18,396 nucleotides of DNA from PCC-6802 sp031388585 (GTDB lineage Bacteria; Cyanobacteriota; Cyanobacteriia; Pseudanabaenales; Pseudanabaenaceae): NCBI GenBank assembly GCA_031388585.1, contig JANMRU010000423.1, positions 1 to 18,396 of the forward strand, given 5' to 3'. Position 1 is the first letter of the stretch. Each line of letters opens with the position of its first letter. The notes under the pieces were generated by a model. It worked only from the letters and a program-made list of their open reading frames with translations. It made no database searches and was not told the DNA's origin. Below are positions 6,385 through 15,500 of this stretch, piece by piece. A program made the translations under genes and the position numbers.

Positions 6385-6897
6385 CTAGTTATTGGGCTTA
6401 ACGGTGTACATATTCAAGATTTCCCTGCCGCGACGGGTAAGTAGCTCTGAGCCTTCGAGCAGTAGCAAATACTGGCCTTGACGAAGACAGTTGCGGCAGG
6501 CGATCGATGTACTACTCTTGTAAAAAAGGCCATAAAAACTGCCCAAAGCGGCACCAATTAGGCTTCCGAGCGTACCTGTAGATATAGATAATACCAAAAG
6601 AGTTTGATGCCAATTCAGGGACGGGAACCGATGGTTAAATATTAACTGCACAGCTACCCCAATAGCGATGCCTAAAGCCCCGAATAAATATATGCCGTAC
6701 TCAGCGTACCGCCAAGCCATTCTTTTTGGCTCTAAAAGCCCCACACTTTCAGGACTGCTAAACCCCTTACCTACCAATGCTAGATTTTCTGGGGAAATAC
6801 CATGATTTTGCAGCAATCTGTAAGCTTCAAATGCTGATACCTCATCTGGTAGCACAGCAATCATCAATCTGGAATTCTTGGGTCTAGTTGAGGTCAC
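6385..6897 (-). CDS. Small two-helix membrane protein with ferredoxin-like N-terminal domain, function unknown
   Basis: The protein has 170 residues. An N-terminal soluble segment (RLMIAVLPDEVSAFEAYRLLQNHGISPENLALVGKG) resembles the beta-alpha-beta opening of the general-stress-protein 17M-like domain, in which a small hydrophobic strand is followed by a helix and the NLALVG strand. Two membrane segments (about 66-87 and 98-126) follow; the second is glycine-rich (TGTLGSLIGAALGSFYGLFY). A short C-terminal tail has C-x-x-C (Cys134, Cys137) and ends with the LLLLEGSELLTRRGREIL stretch. I do not recognise a named family. It is convergent with ycf48 and divergent from nth, so it stands alone. Confidence 0.72.
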   Translation of the reverse strand: MTSTRPKNSRLMIAVLPDEVSAFEAYRLLQNHGISPENLALVGKGFSSPESVGLLEPKRMAWRYAEYGIYLFGALGIAIGVAVQLIFNHRFPSLNWHQTLLVLSISTGTLGSLIGAALGSFYGLFYKSSTSIACRNCLRQGQYLLLLEGSELLTRRGREILNMYTVKPNN

Positions 6898-6928
6898 AGA
6901 TACTGCCTAACCTTGATTCAGTGAAAAC

Positions 6929-6960
6929 GTTCTCTATCAAATTCTACAAAATTTGAGAAC
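6929..6960. promoter_or_regulatory. Imperfect dyad in the divergent promoter region
   Basis: GTTCTC (6929-6934) and GAGAAC (6955-6960) flank AAATT/AATTT, giving an 11-bp interrupted stem with a 4-nt bulge. It lies between the divergent starts of the small membrane protein (6897) and nth (7052), where an operator or promoter-proximal hairpin is plausible. No clear -35/-10 pair was identified. Confidence 0.35.
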
Positions 6961-7051
6961 CATAATTATGTAAGTAGATCTATACTTTGCATTTTAAATC
7001 CAGAATTAATAATTTTTAAAGGTTCTTTGTCATTTTGATTGCGTACTAACT

Positions 7052-7711
7052 ATGGGTATTGTTAAGAAACATACTGCTAGCAAAATCAGAGCTAGGGAGA
7101 TACTAGTCCGACTAAAACGCCTGTATCCAGACGCACCATGCACACTTACCTATAGTACGCCAGTACAACTCCTAGTGGCAGTGATTTTATCAGCCCAATG
7201 TACTGACGAGCGCGTCAATCTGGTTACACCCGCACTATTTAGTAAGTTTCCCGATGCCGAGGCGATCGCCGCAGCTAACCCCGATGAGCTAATAGAGTTA
7301 GTGCGATCGACTGGGTTTTATCGCAATAAGGCAAAAAATATCCAAGGGACTTGCAGAATGATCGAAGGCAATTTTGGGGGAGAAGTTCCGCGAGTGATGG
7401 AGGATTTACTCAAACTGCCAGGTGTCGCTAGAAAAACTGCTAACGTCGTACTTGCTAACGCCTTTGGGATCAATGCTGGAGTCACGGTTGATACCCATGT
7501 CAAGCGTTTATCTAAACGCTTGAGCTTAACTAAATATGACGACCCAATTAAAGTGGAGCGCGATTTAATAAATCTTCTACCTCAGGACGATTGGGAGAAC
7601 TGGTCAATCCGCCTCATCTATCACGGTAGAGCCATCTGCAAAGCCCGTAAGCCTGACTGTGCGAACTGCACTCTCTTAGATCTGTGTCCTACAGGGCAGA
7701 AATTGCTATAG
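7052..7711 (+). CDS. nth: Endonuclease III (DNA glycosylase / AP lyase)
   Basis: Bifunctional base-excision repair enzyme that removes oxidised pyrimidines and cleaves the resulting abasic site. In 219 residues all signatures are present. The helix-hairpin-helix LLKLPGVARKTANVV (about 119-133) carries the catalytic lysine Lys128; VDTHVKRLSKRL supplies the conserved aspartate Asp147. The C-terminal [4Fe-4S] loop has Cys196, Cys203, Cys206 and Cys212 in the expected C-x6-C-x2-C-x5-C spacing. Length is typical (E. coli Nth has 211). The ATG is the first in frame and follows an AT-rich leader. It stands alone: divergent from the membrane protein gene and convergent with pilC. Its stop codon is embedded in a long palindrome (7697-7720). 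Confidence 0.96.
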   Translation: MGIVKKHTASKIRAREILVRLKRLYPDAPCTLTYSTPVQLLVAVILSAQCTDERVNLVTPALFSKFPDAEAIAAANPDELIELVRSTGFYRNKAKNIQGTCRMIEGNFGGEVPRVMEDLLKLPGVARKTANVVLANAFGINAGVTVDTHVKRLSKRLSLTKYDDPIKVERDLINLLPQDDWENWSIRLIYHGRAICKARKPDCANCTLLDLCPTGQKLL

Positions 7712-7720
7712 CAATTTCTG
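7697..7720. repeat. Perfect 24-bp palindrome over the nth stop codon
   Basis: The sequence from CAGAAATTGC through TATA to GCAATTTCTG is fully self-complementary (10-bp arms, 4-nt centre, 12 bp per side as duplex). It covers the last codons and stop of nth. As RNA it would form a hairpin with a TATA loop on either strand, so it may act as a two-way stop or mRNA end stabiliser between nth and pilC. Confidence 0.8.
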
Positions 7721-7725
7721 CGAGA

Positions 7726-7759
7726 AGTCGTAAGGTCAAACATAAATAGGTTTACGACT
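7726..7759. terminator. Candidate hairpin between convergent nth and pilC
   Basis: AGTCGTAA (7726-7733) is complementary to TTACGACT (7752-7759), separated by 18 nt. It lies 15 bp after the nth stop and 25 bp after the pilC stop when read from the other side. No T-run follows on either strand, so a terminator role is tentative. Confidence 0.3.
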
Positions 7760-7784
7760 ATCCCCTCAATGTTGCCAAGTAGAA

Positions 7785-8999
7785 TTACTTGATTTGATCC
7801 ATGATCGAAAAGATTGGCAGGTACATGCCAACCAGGATCGATCCAACCATCCCGCCTAATACGCAAATCATAATCGGTTCCATAATGCTGGTAAGCGCTT
7901 TGACCGCTTCTTCTACTTCATTTTCGTAGAAGTCGGCCACTTTCATCAGCATCTTATCCAGTTCTCCAGTTTCCTCCCCAATTGAGATCATCTGAATTGC
8001 CATTAGAGGAAACACCTCCTGCTTTTCAATTGCAGGCGAAATCTGACCGCCTTCGCGCACGACCTTCCTCGCTTCATCAATGGCGTTGGTGATCACCTGA
8101 TTACCTGCAGTTTCGCCAGTAATTTCGAGGGAACTCAAAATCGGCACCCCAGCTCTCGATAGCGAACCAAAGGTACGTGCAAACCGAGCTACAGCAGTTT
8201 TAACGACGAGATCGCCAAACAGAGGCAGCTTTAGAAAAACACCATCCATATACAGCTTGCCAGCAGGTGTGCTGTAGAACCACTTATAGACGGAAAATAA
8301 TGCAAAAAGAGATATGGGCAAAATAATCACAGTGGGGCTGCGCAGGAAATTGCTGATGTTGACCAGGATCTGCGTAAATGCTGGCAGTTCCCCACCCAAC
8401 TGCTTAAATACGCCATCAAAGGTGGGAATGATAAATACGCACATACCCACAAAGATACCAACTGCCAAAATCGATACTGTGACTGGGTAGGTCATGGCTG
8501 ATTTGATCTGGTTTGTCAAGCGGGCTGAGTCTTCCAACAATTTCGCTAGTCGCTGTAAAACATCATCGAGCACACCGCCCGCTTCGCCTGCTTGGACCAT
8601 CGCACAGTAAAGGCGATCGAATATTTTTGGATGCTTGCGCAGAGCATCAGAAAAATTTGCCCCCTGCTGAACATCTTCCAAAATATCCTTCAGAGCCAAT
8701 TTCATCTTGGGGTTAGATGCCTGGTCGGTCATTACGCCAAGGCCGCGTACCATTGAAACGCCTGCATTTACTAACGTTGCAAGTTGTCGCGAGAAGATTG
8801 CTTTATCTTTAACCGAAACAGTCGTGAGGGATGTCTGAAATTTCTCAAAACTGAAGCCCTCAGGGACTTCACTAATATCTAAGACTGTATGTCCCTTCTG
8901 GCGCATGAGGTTACTGACATCCTTGACGGCATCAGCAACAACCTTCTGTTCCATACTTCTACCTTGAGAAGTTTTATATTTAACTGAGTATTTAGGCAT
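7785..8999 (-). CDS. pilC: Type IV pilus inner-membrane platform protein PilC
   Basis: Polytopic platform protein that couples the cytoplasmic motor ATPases to pilin insertion and removal. The 404 residues contain two T2SSF domains: about 68-191 (FSRQLATLVNAGVSM to the first helix) and 271-393 (FARTFGSLSRAGVPIL to the last helix), each with the family's A-G-x-x-L/M motif. Hydrophobic segments lie at about 171-192, 222-242 and 373-397. The GEETGELDKML block is the standard second-domain signature. The N-terminal MPKYSVKYKTSQG is the expected start. It is the third gene of the pilB-pilT-pilC set, 31 bp after pilT, and appears intact, so the motor module should be functional. Confidence 0.95.
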   Translation of the reverse strand: MPKYSVKYKTSQGRSMEQKVVADAVKDVSNLMRQKGHTVLDISEVPEGFSFEKFQTSLTTVSVKDKAIFSRQLATLVNAGVSMVRGLGVMTDQASNPKMKLALKDILEDVQQGANFSDALRKHPKIFDRLYCAMVQAGEAGGVLDDVLQRLAKLLEDSARLTNQIKSAMTYPVTVSILAVGIFVGMCVFIIPTFDGVFKQLGGELPAFTQILVNISNFLRSPTVIILPISLFALFSVYKWFYSTPAGKLYMDGVFLKLPLFGDLVVKTAVARFARTFGSLSRAGVPILSSLEITGETAGNQVITNAIDEARKVVREGGQISPAIEKQEVFPLMAIQMISIGEETGELDKMLMKVADFYENEVEEAVKALTSIMEPIMICVLGGMVGSILVGMYLPIFSIMDQIK

Positions 9000-9030
9000 G
9001 GGTTCACTTCACGAATTAACCACTGATTAA

Positions 9031-10185
9031 TTAACCACTAATAGAGCGAGACTTGATTTCCTGTTTGGGATCGTAGCTTCCCTTCTTACGGATTACAGGT
9101 GGAGGATTTGGGCCTACAAGGCGATGGAGTTCTTCGGCGCGTGAGGTCTTTGAGACTGCTGCTTCAAAAGAAATTTCACCTTCTTTGTATAGATCCGCCA
9201 ATACTGACTCTAAAGTCTGCATTGATTCTTTACCGCCAGTTTGAATGAAACCATACATTTGCGCCGTTTTACCTTCGCGGATTAGGTTGGCGATCGCGGG
9301 CGTAACAATCATGATTTCCTGAGCCATCACCCGCCCAAATTGCCCTGGTTGAGGATTTACTCTCTGGATTAAAGTTTGACTGAGAACTGCCACAAGCGAG
9401 CTGGATAACTGTACGCGAATTTGCCCCTGTTGTTCTGGAGGAAATACGTCAATAATGCGGTCAATGGTTTGTGCAGCTGAACTGGTGTGTAAGGTGCCAA
9501 ATACCAGGTGTCCAGTTTCAGCAGCTGTTACAGCTAATTGAATGGTTTCAAGATCGCGCATCTCACCGACAAGAATTACGTCTGGATCTTCGCGGAGCGC
9601 CCCCCTCAGTGCTGCTGCAAAACTTTTGGTATCTTCGCCCACCTGACGTTGGTGAATAACACTCTTGACAGACTCATAGACGAATTCGATCGGATCTTCG
9701 ACCGTAAGGATATGCTCAGCTCTGGTTTTATTGATGCTCTGGATCATGGCTGCTAGCGTAGTAGTCTTGCCAGATCCTGTTGGCCCCGTAACTAGTACCA
9801 GTCCCCTTGGTTTTTCTGACAGTTCTTTTACAATTGGGGGCAGCTTTAGATCGTCCATATCAGGAATCTTAGAGGAAAGTGCCCTCAAGCAAGCCGCGAC
9901 CGTCCCCCTGTCTTTGTAGACATTAACCCTAAATCGCGCTAGTCCCTTTACCCCGTAAGAACAGTCTAACTCCCAATTTTGCTCAAAGGTCTTGCGCTGG
10001 TTGTTATTCAGCATGGCAAAAATTAGACGCTGGCACTCCTCTGGTGTCAAGGGGTCGCGATCTGTGGGTGTCAGGTGTCCGTTAATACGGACATATGGAG
10101 GTAGACCTGCCGAAATATGGATATCGGAGCCTTTACGCTCCACTACCTCTTCCATTAGATCTTCAATAATGTAGTCCATTACCAT
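9031..10185 (-). CDS. pilT: Type IV pilus retraction ATPase PilT
   Basis: Hexameric cytoplasmic ATPase that depolymerises the pilus and powers twitching and phototactic motility and DNA uptake. Of 384 residues, the N-terminal PAS-like domain (GSDIHISAGLPPYVRINGHL) precedes the motor core: Walker A GPTGSGKT at 134-141, Asp box VEDPIE at 162-167, Walker B ILVGEMRD at 204-211 and His box TLHTSSA at 231-237. The IDVFPPEQQGQIRVQLS sequence is diagnostic for PilT against PilB. The first ATG is used; an ATG two codons later (10179) gives MDYIIEDLME, the more usual N-terminus, and may be the true start. No Shine-Dalgarno helps decide. It lies 95 bp after pilB and 31 bp before pilC, on one strand. Confidence 0.95.
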   Translation of the reverse strand: MVMDYIIEDLMEEVVERKGSDIHISAGLPPYVRINGHLTPTDRDPLTPEECQRLIFAMLNNNQRKTFEQNWELDCSYGVKGLARFRVNVYKDRGTVAACLRALSSKIPDMDDLKLPPIVKELSEKPRGLVLVTGPTGSGKTTTLAAMIQSINKTRAEHILTVEDPIEFVYESVKSVIHQRQVGEDTKSFAAALRGALREDPDVILVGEMRDLETIQLAVTAAETGHLVFGTLHTSSAAQTIDRIIDVFPPEQQGQIRVQLSSSLVAVLSQTLIQRVNPQPGQFGRVMAQEIMIVTPAIANLIREGKTAQMYGFIQTGGKESMQTLESVLADLYKEGEISFEAAVSKTSRAEELHRLVGPNPPPVIRKKGSYDPKQEIKSRSISG

Positions 10186-10280
10186 AGGGATGCATCCGAT
10201 TTAATTTTAGGGTTATGGTCAGTCGTGAAGAAATTGTACTGGTTTATCCTAGGTTGTCTAGTAGTATTTTATTGCCAGGA

Positions 10281-12338
10281 TTAAAGAATTCTGGGAGTAG
10301 TGCAGAAAGGACATTCCAACATTTCTGGACGAAGGATAGCATTGCATGTATGACATTCCAAGCTTCTTTTTCTTCGAGTTCGTTCTTCGGCCTCACGTCC
10401 TTTGTCGGTATAGGTGACGCGCAGAACTTCTTCCAGAGATGTATATCCTTGTCTGACAAGGTCAAAGCTATATGCCATTAGGGTCTTCATGCCTTCTTCA
10501 ACAGCTATTTCCTTGATAATGTCAGTACTCGCACCTTTGTTGATTGCGCTTTGCAGCCGTTCGGTCATGCGCATAATTTCATAGGCACCAACTCTACCTT
10601 TGTACCCTGAACCACCGCAGGCGGGACAAATCCTTTTGTTCGAACTCTGACGCGCGATAATCTCTTCACGATTAAGGGTATTGGCACGGTAGAAAGTAAG
10701 GGCGCGATCGCTCTGAGGAAGCCCAAATGTGTCTAACTCCTCAGTGGTGGGATTGTATGGGATGCGACAGGCGGAACAAACTCGACGCAGTAAGCGTTGA
10801 GCTAAAACGCCAATCAGTGCTGTACTGGTCATAAACGGCTCGACACCCATTTCTTCTAGGCGGGCGATCGCTCCTGGAGCATCGTTAGTATGCAGAGTTG
10901 TGAGCACTAAGTGACCTGTTAATGCTGCTTCGATCGCGGTTTTAGCGGTTTCTTTATCTCGGGTTTCGCCAACTAGAATTACATCGGGATCTTGCCGTAA
11001 AAAGGCGCGCAAGATATTGGGAAAGTCCATGCCTTTCTCGCGAATTACCTGACATTGAGTCAGACCAGGCAAGCTGTATTCAATTGGATCTTCAGCTGTA
11101 CTGATATTAATGCCAGGGTCGTTACATTCAGAAAGGGTAGAGTAAAGCGTGGTGGTTTTACCAGAACCCGTGGGGCCTGTCACCAGAATTAAGCCAAATG
11201 GACGCTTTGCCATATCCTGCATCAGCTTCAGGCTTTCTGGATCGGTAATAAGCTTATCTAAGCCTAATTGCGTTGTGGAATTGTCGAGAATCCGCAGTAC
11301 GATTTTTTCCCCATAGGGTGTAGGCAGCGTATTCACCCGAAAGTCAACTCTACGTCCCTGGAAATTACGCTTCAGCTTGCCATCTTGGGGTTTGCGACGC
11401 TCGGCAATATCAAGATTGGCGATAATTTTAAAGCGCGAAGTTACTGCAGCGATAATTTGACGCGGTAGTTTCTTAGTATCATCTGACACCATTTCGCGTA
11501 ACACCCCATCCTTGCGAAAGCGCACGCGTAGGAATTTCTCTTGGGGTTCGATGTGAATATCAGATACACCCTCTTTCAATGCCCTAACTAAAATCTGGTC
11601 AACTAGTCTGATAATCGGGGCTGAGTTTTCTCCAACTGACTTACTCAGATCGTCTTCATCACCAAGGTCAGTTAATGCGTCATTAGTCTCATAGATCTGG
11701 GTATCAATTTCGAGATGTTCTTGATCGATTTCATCTGCCTGGTTGATACTCTGCTTAACTTGCAGATTAACAATGTCTTCATAGAGCAGGCGGTGACAGT
11801 CATGGCGAGTTACTACTCGCCGTTGCAATGTGAGATTTTGCGCGCGCAAAATCTGGTTATTGAGTTCGTCAAGTGCCTTAAAGTTGTCAGGATTTACCAT
11901 GCCCACCAACAAAACATTGTCGGTTTTAACCAGTGGCAAGATCTCATGCTCTTTGCACTTATTGATAGGGATAACGTTACCGTCGACCAGACGGCTAATT
12001 GATGTCACATCAAACTTATCAGGTTCTACCTCTGGATCGATCGCTTCTATGCCGAACAGGATAGAGAGCTCCAGTAAATTCATCTTCTTGAAGAATCGGG
12101 TAATATTAGGAGCCAGTTCGCGCCCAAGAATAGTGCGTTCTAATGCTTCAAGGATCGATATGTCCTGCTTATAGCTTTCCTCAATCGCTCGACTAAATTG
12201 ATCTGGGGTCACTAATCCCTCATTGATCAGCTTACTTTCAAACGGGGTTCTCCCCCCCCGCGTCGCTAGTGCTTTTGTACTTGCTACTGCCCTAGCACGA
12301 TTAGCTGGCATAGGAGGGGTCTTATCTGAGGTATTCAT
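10281..12338 (-). CDS. pilB: Type IV pilus extension ATPase PilB
   Basis: ATPase that drives pilus polymerisation. From ATG-12338 it has 685 residues. The N-terminal T2SSE/MshEN-like domain (FESKLINEGLVTPDQFSRAI and following) leads to the motor core: Walker A GPTGSGKT at 388-395, Asp box AEDPIEY near 415, Walker B ILVGETRD at 454-461 and His box TLHTND at 481-486. The tetracysteine zinc site of PilB is Cys521/Cys524 and Cys571/Cys574. A further C-terminal zinc-ribbon-like pair follows at Cys662/Cys665 and Cys676/Cys679; in Synechocystis the PilB1 C-terminus is the docking site for Hfq. The open frame reaches 12407, but the added 23 residues look non-coding. A run of eight G on the coding strand sits at codons 27-29. 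Confidence 0.94.
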   Translation of the reverse strand: MNTSDKTPPMPANRARAVASTKALATRGGRTPFESKLINEGLVTPDQFSRAIEESYKQDISILEALERTILGRELAPNITRFFKKMNLLELSILFGIEAIDPEVEPDKFDVTSISRLVDGNVIPINKCKEHEILPLVKTDNVLLVGMVNPDNFKALDELNNQILRAQNLTLQRRVVTRHDCHRLLYEDIVNLQVKQSINQADEIDQEHLEIDTQIYETNDALTDLGDEDDLSKSVGENSAPIIRLVDQILVRALKEGVSDIHIEPQEKFLRVRFRKDGVLREMVSDDTKKLPRQIIAAVTSRFKIIANLDIAERRKPQDGKLKRNFQGRRVDFRVNTLPTPYGEKIVLRILDNSTTQLGLDKLITDPESLKLMQDMAKRPFGLILVTGPTGSGKTTTLYSTLSECNDPGINISTAEDPIEYSLPGLTQCQVIREKGMDFPNILRAFLRQDPDVILVGETRDKETAKTAIEAALTGHLVLTTLHTNDAPGAIARLEEMGVEPFMTSTALIGVLAQRLLRRVCSACRIPYNPTTEELDTFGLPQSDRALTFYRANTLNREEIIARQSSNKRICPACGGSGYKGRVGAYEIMRMTERLQSAINKGASTDIIKEIAVEEGMKTLMAYSFDLVRQGYTSLEEVLRVTYTDKGREAEERTRRKRSLECHTCNAILRPEMLECPFCTTPRIL

Positions 12339-12377
12339 ACGCGAATAGTGAACCTGTAGAAATTTACAACTCAGGAT

Positions 12378-12431
12378 GGGGGTTGAACACCGATCATAGC
12401 GTCTCACCTGGCAATCTGGTGCGAATCCCCC
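12378..12431. promoter_or_regulatory. Imperfect GC-rich inverted repeat between gcvP and pilB
   Basis: GGGGG (12378-12382) and CCCCC (12427-12431) close a structure in which CACC and GGTG can also pair further in. It is 40 nt upstream of the pilB start and about 75 nt past the gcvP stop. It could end gcvP transcription or structure the pilB leader. No U-tract follows and no promoter hexamers were confidently found in this 166-bp gap. Confidence 0.3.
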
Positions 12432-12504
12432 TAGTACATCACGAGATCTTCGAAATTATGAAACAAAAAATGACGGGATCTCAATTACGACTTGAGCCTC
12501 TGAA

Positions 12505-15500
12505 TTAATCGCTGACATAGGCTGTCATTGGTAAACAGGAGCAAACAAAGTGGCGATCGCCGAAGGCATTATCTATCCTACCCACACTGGGCCAAAACTT
12601 ATGCTCCTTAGTCCAAGAAATTGGGTAGGCAGCTGTTTGTCGAGAATACGAGTGCGGCCATTCATCCTTGAGGAGGGCTTCAGCAGTGTGGGGAGCATTT
12701 TTTAGCAAATTGTCCTGCCGATCTGCCTGGCCGGATTCGATCGCGGCAATTTCAGCGCGAATGGCAATCATGGCATCGCAAAAGCGATCGATTTCCTGCT
12801 TAGACTCGCTTTCGGTAGGTTCGACCATCATCGTCCCCGCGACAGGCCAAGAGACCGTGGGTGCGTGGAAGCCATAGTCCATTAGGCGTTTGGCAATATC
12901 GTCTACTTCAATGCCAGCCGATTGCTTGAGTTGGCGCAGGTCGAGAATACATTCGTGTGCCACCAGACCTGATTCACCTCTGTAGAGAATGGGATAATGC
13001 GGTGCTAAGCGAGTTGCCATGTAGTTAGCATTCAAAATCGCTACTTCTGTGGCCAGCTTCAACCCTTGGCCGCCCATCAAGGCAATGTAAACCCAAGAAA
13101 TTGTGAGGATGCTGGCACTACCCCAAGGAGCTGCTGATATGGTTGTGACATGAGGGCGATTGTGGTACTCGCGCACCAGAAATGGATGTTGTGGTAGAAA
13201 TGGTACGAGATGAGATTTTACAGCTATTGGCCCCATGCCTGGGCCACCGCCACCGTGGGGAATGCAGAAGGTTTTGTGCAGATTGAGATGGCAGACATCA
13301 GCTCCAAAATCTCCTGGGCGGCACAGCCCAACCTGAGCGTTAAGGTTAGCGCCGTCCATATATACCTGGCCACCGTAACAATGCACGATCGCGCAAATAT
13401 CGGCGATCGCGGCTTCAAATACGCCATGTGTAGACGGAAAAGTAACCATCAGAGCGGCAAGTTCGTGCTTATGGGCGGCAGCTTTGGCCTTTAAGTCGTT
13501 AACATCAATATTGCCCTGACTATCGCAGGCGATCGCAACGACTTTCATCCCAGCCATCACGGCACTGGCAGGATTAGTGCCGTGGGCAGATTGGGGAATT
13601 AGGCAAACATGGCGATCGCGATTACCTTGCGCTTGATGGTACTGCTGGATCGCAAGTAAACCAGCATACTCGCCTTGGGAACCAGCATTGGGCTGTAGCG
13701 ACACGCCATCAAAGCCAGTAATTTCTGCCAGCATCGCTTCTAGCTGCTGAAACAAGATTTGGTAGCCCTCGGTTTGGTCTAGGGAAACAAAGGGATGAAT
13801 CTGGCTGAACTCTGGCCAGGTAACAGGTAGCATCTCGGTCGTGGCATTGAGCTTCATCGTGCAAGAACCGAGTGGAATCATTGATGTCGTTAGCGATAAG
13901 TCCTTGGCTTGGAGGCGATGGATGTAGCGCAGCAGTTCAGTCTCAGAGTGATATTGATTGAAAACTGGGTGGGTGAGGCAAGGAGTAGAACGTTGGTAGG
14001 CACTTGGCAAAATCGAGTCACCGTCTTCTTTCAGTAATTCTTCTAGTTCACTAAGACTGTTGGTGCGATCTCCATCATCAAATATTGCCATCAAATCTAA
14101 TAGATCTTTGGCGGTAGTCGTTTCGTCGAGGCTAACGCCGACGCTATGGTCGCCTAAGTAACGCAGATTAATCTTGTAGCTATATGCTCTGTCGAAAATC
14201 TCTGAACTATAGAGAGTTCCCAACTCCACACGCAAAGTATCGAAAAATAGTGGCGAACTGATTCTGAAACCTAATCTCCGCAACCCATTGGCTAATCTGG
14301 CTGTGAGGCGATGGATGCGATCGGCAATTTGCTTTAGCCCATCAAAACCATGATAGACGGCATACATACTTGCCATCACTGCTAGCAAAACCTGAGCTGT
14401 ACAAATGTTGCTGGTGGCTTTATCGCGGCGAATGTGCTGCTCGCGAGTTTGCAAAGCTAGCCGTAAAGCCTTATTACCATGTACGTCTTGGGAAACACCA
14501 ACGATTCGGCCTGGCACCTGGCGCTTATAGGCTTCTTTGGTGGCAAAGTAGGCAGCGTGGGGGCCGCCATAGCCCAAAGGCACACCAAAGCGTTGCGTGC
14601 TACCCACCGCCACATCGGCGCCAAATTCTCCTGGGGGCTTTAGTAAGGTGAGAGCCAGCAAATCGGCAGCCACGATCGCGACTCCACCAACAGCATGAAT
14701 GCGATCGATGCAGTCGCTATAATCGTAAATTTTGCCATCGGTGGCTGGATATTGCAGCAGTGCGCCAAATACTGAGCGATCGCACTCAAAGGTTGTATGG
14801 TCGCCCACCACTACGTCAAAGCCCAGAGGTTCTGCCCTAGTTTTGACTACAGCAATTGTTTGGGGATGGCAGGTAGCGGAGACGAAAAACTTGTTACCTG
14901 CTATGGCATCTTTGCCCTTTTGGCTAGGTGATTGACTGTGGGCTAAAGACCAGGCCATTGTCATTGCTTCGGCGGCGGCTGTACCTTCATCAAGTAAAGA
15001 GGCATTGGCAATTTCTAAACCCGTCAGGTCGATCACCATAGTCTGGAAATTCAACAGGGCTTCGAGGCGACCCTGGGCAATTTCGGCTTGATAGGGGGTG
15101 TATTGGGTATACCAGCCAGGGTTCTCTAGAATGTTGCGCTGAATTACGGGAGGCGTAATGCAATTGTAGTAACCAGTACCAAGAAAGGAGCGAAATACCT
15201 TATTTTTAGAGGCGATCGCTTTTAATTCCTCTATCAATTCGCGTTCACCACGGCGATCGCCTAGCTGCAAGGGTTGCTTCTGCCGAATTGATGGCGGTAC
15301 CGCGCGATCGATTAGGGCATCCAGAGAATCAAATCCCATTGTTGCCAACATTTGCTGGATTTCCTCAAGATTTGGCCCGATATGCCTATGGATAAAAGTG
15401 TCAATGGGGGCGACGGCATCAGCATATTTGGCCTCTGCGGACAGGTTCTGGTTGCTTTGATGTCCATTAAGTTGCGCTGACGCGGCAAGGTCATGGCTAT

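Noticed and set aside
10215..10481. Plus-strand 88-residue ORF over the pilB 3' end
   Set aside because: It is a shadow of pilB on the opposite strand; the pilB frame has clear zinc-ribbon and motor motifs.
12378..12431. tRNA-like segment (GGTGCGAATCC resembling a T-arm)
   Set aside because: Only a T-loop-like string is present; no 5-bp T-stem, anticodon arm or 7-bp acceptor stem of proper length can be drawn.
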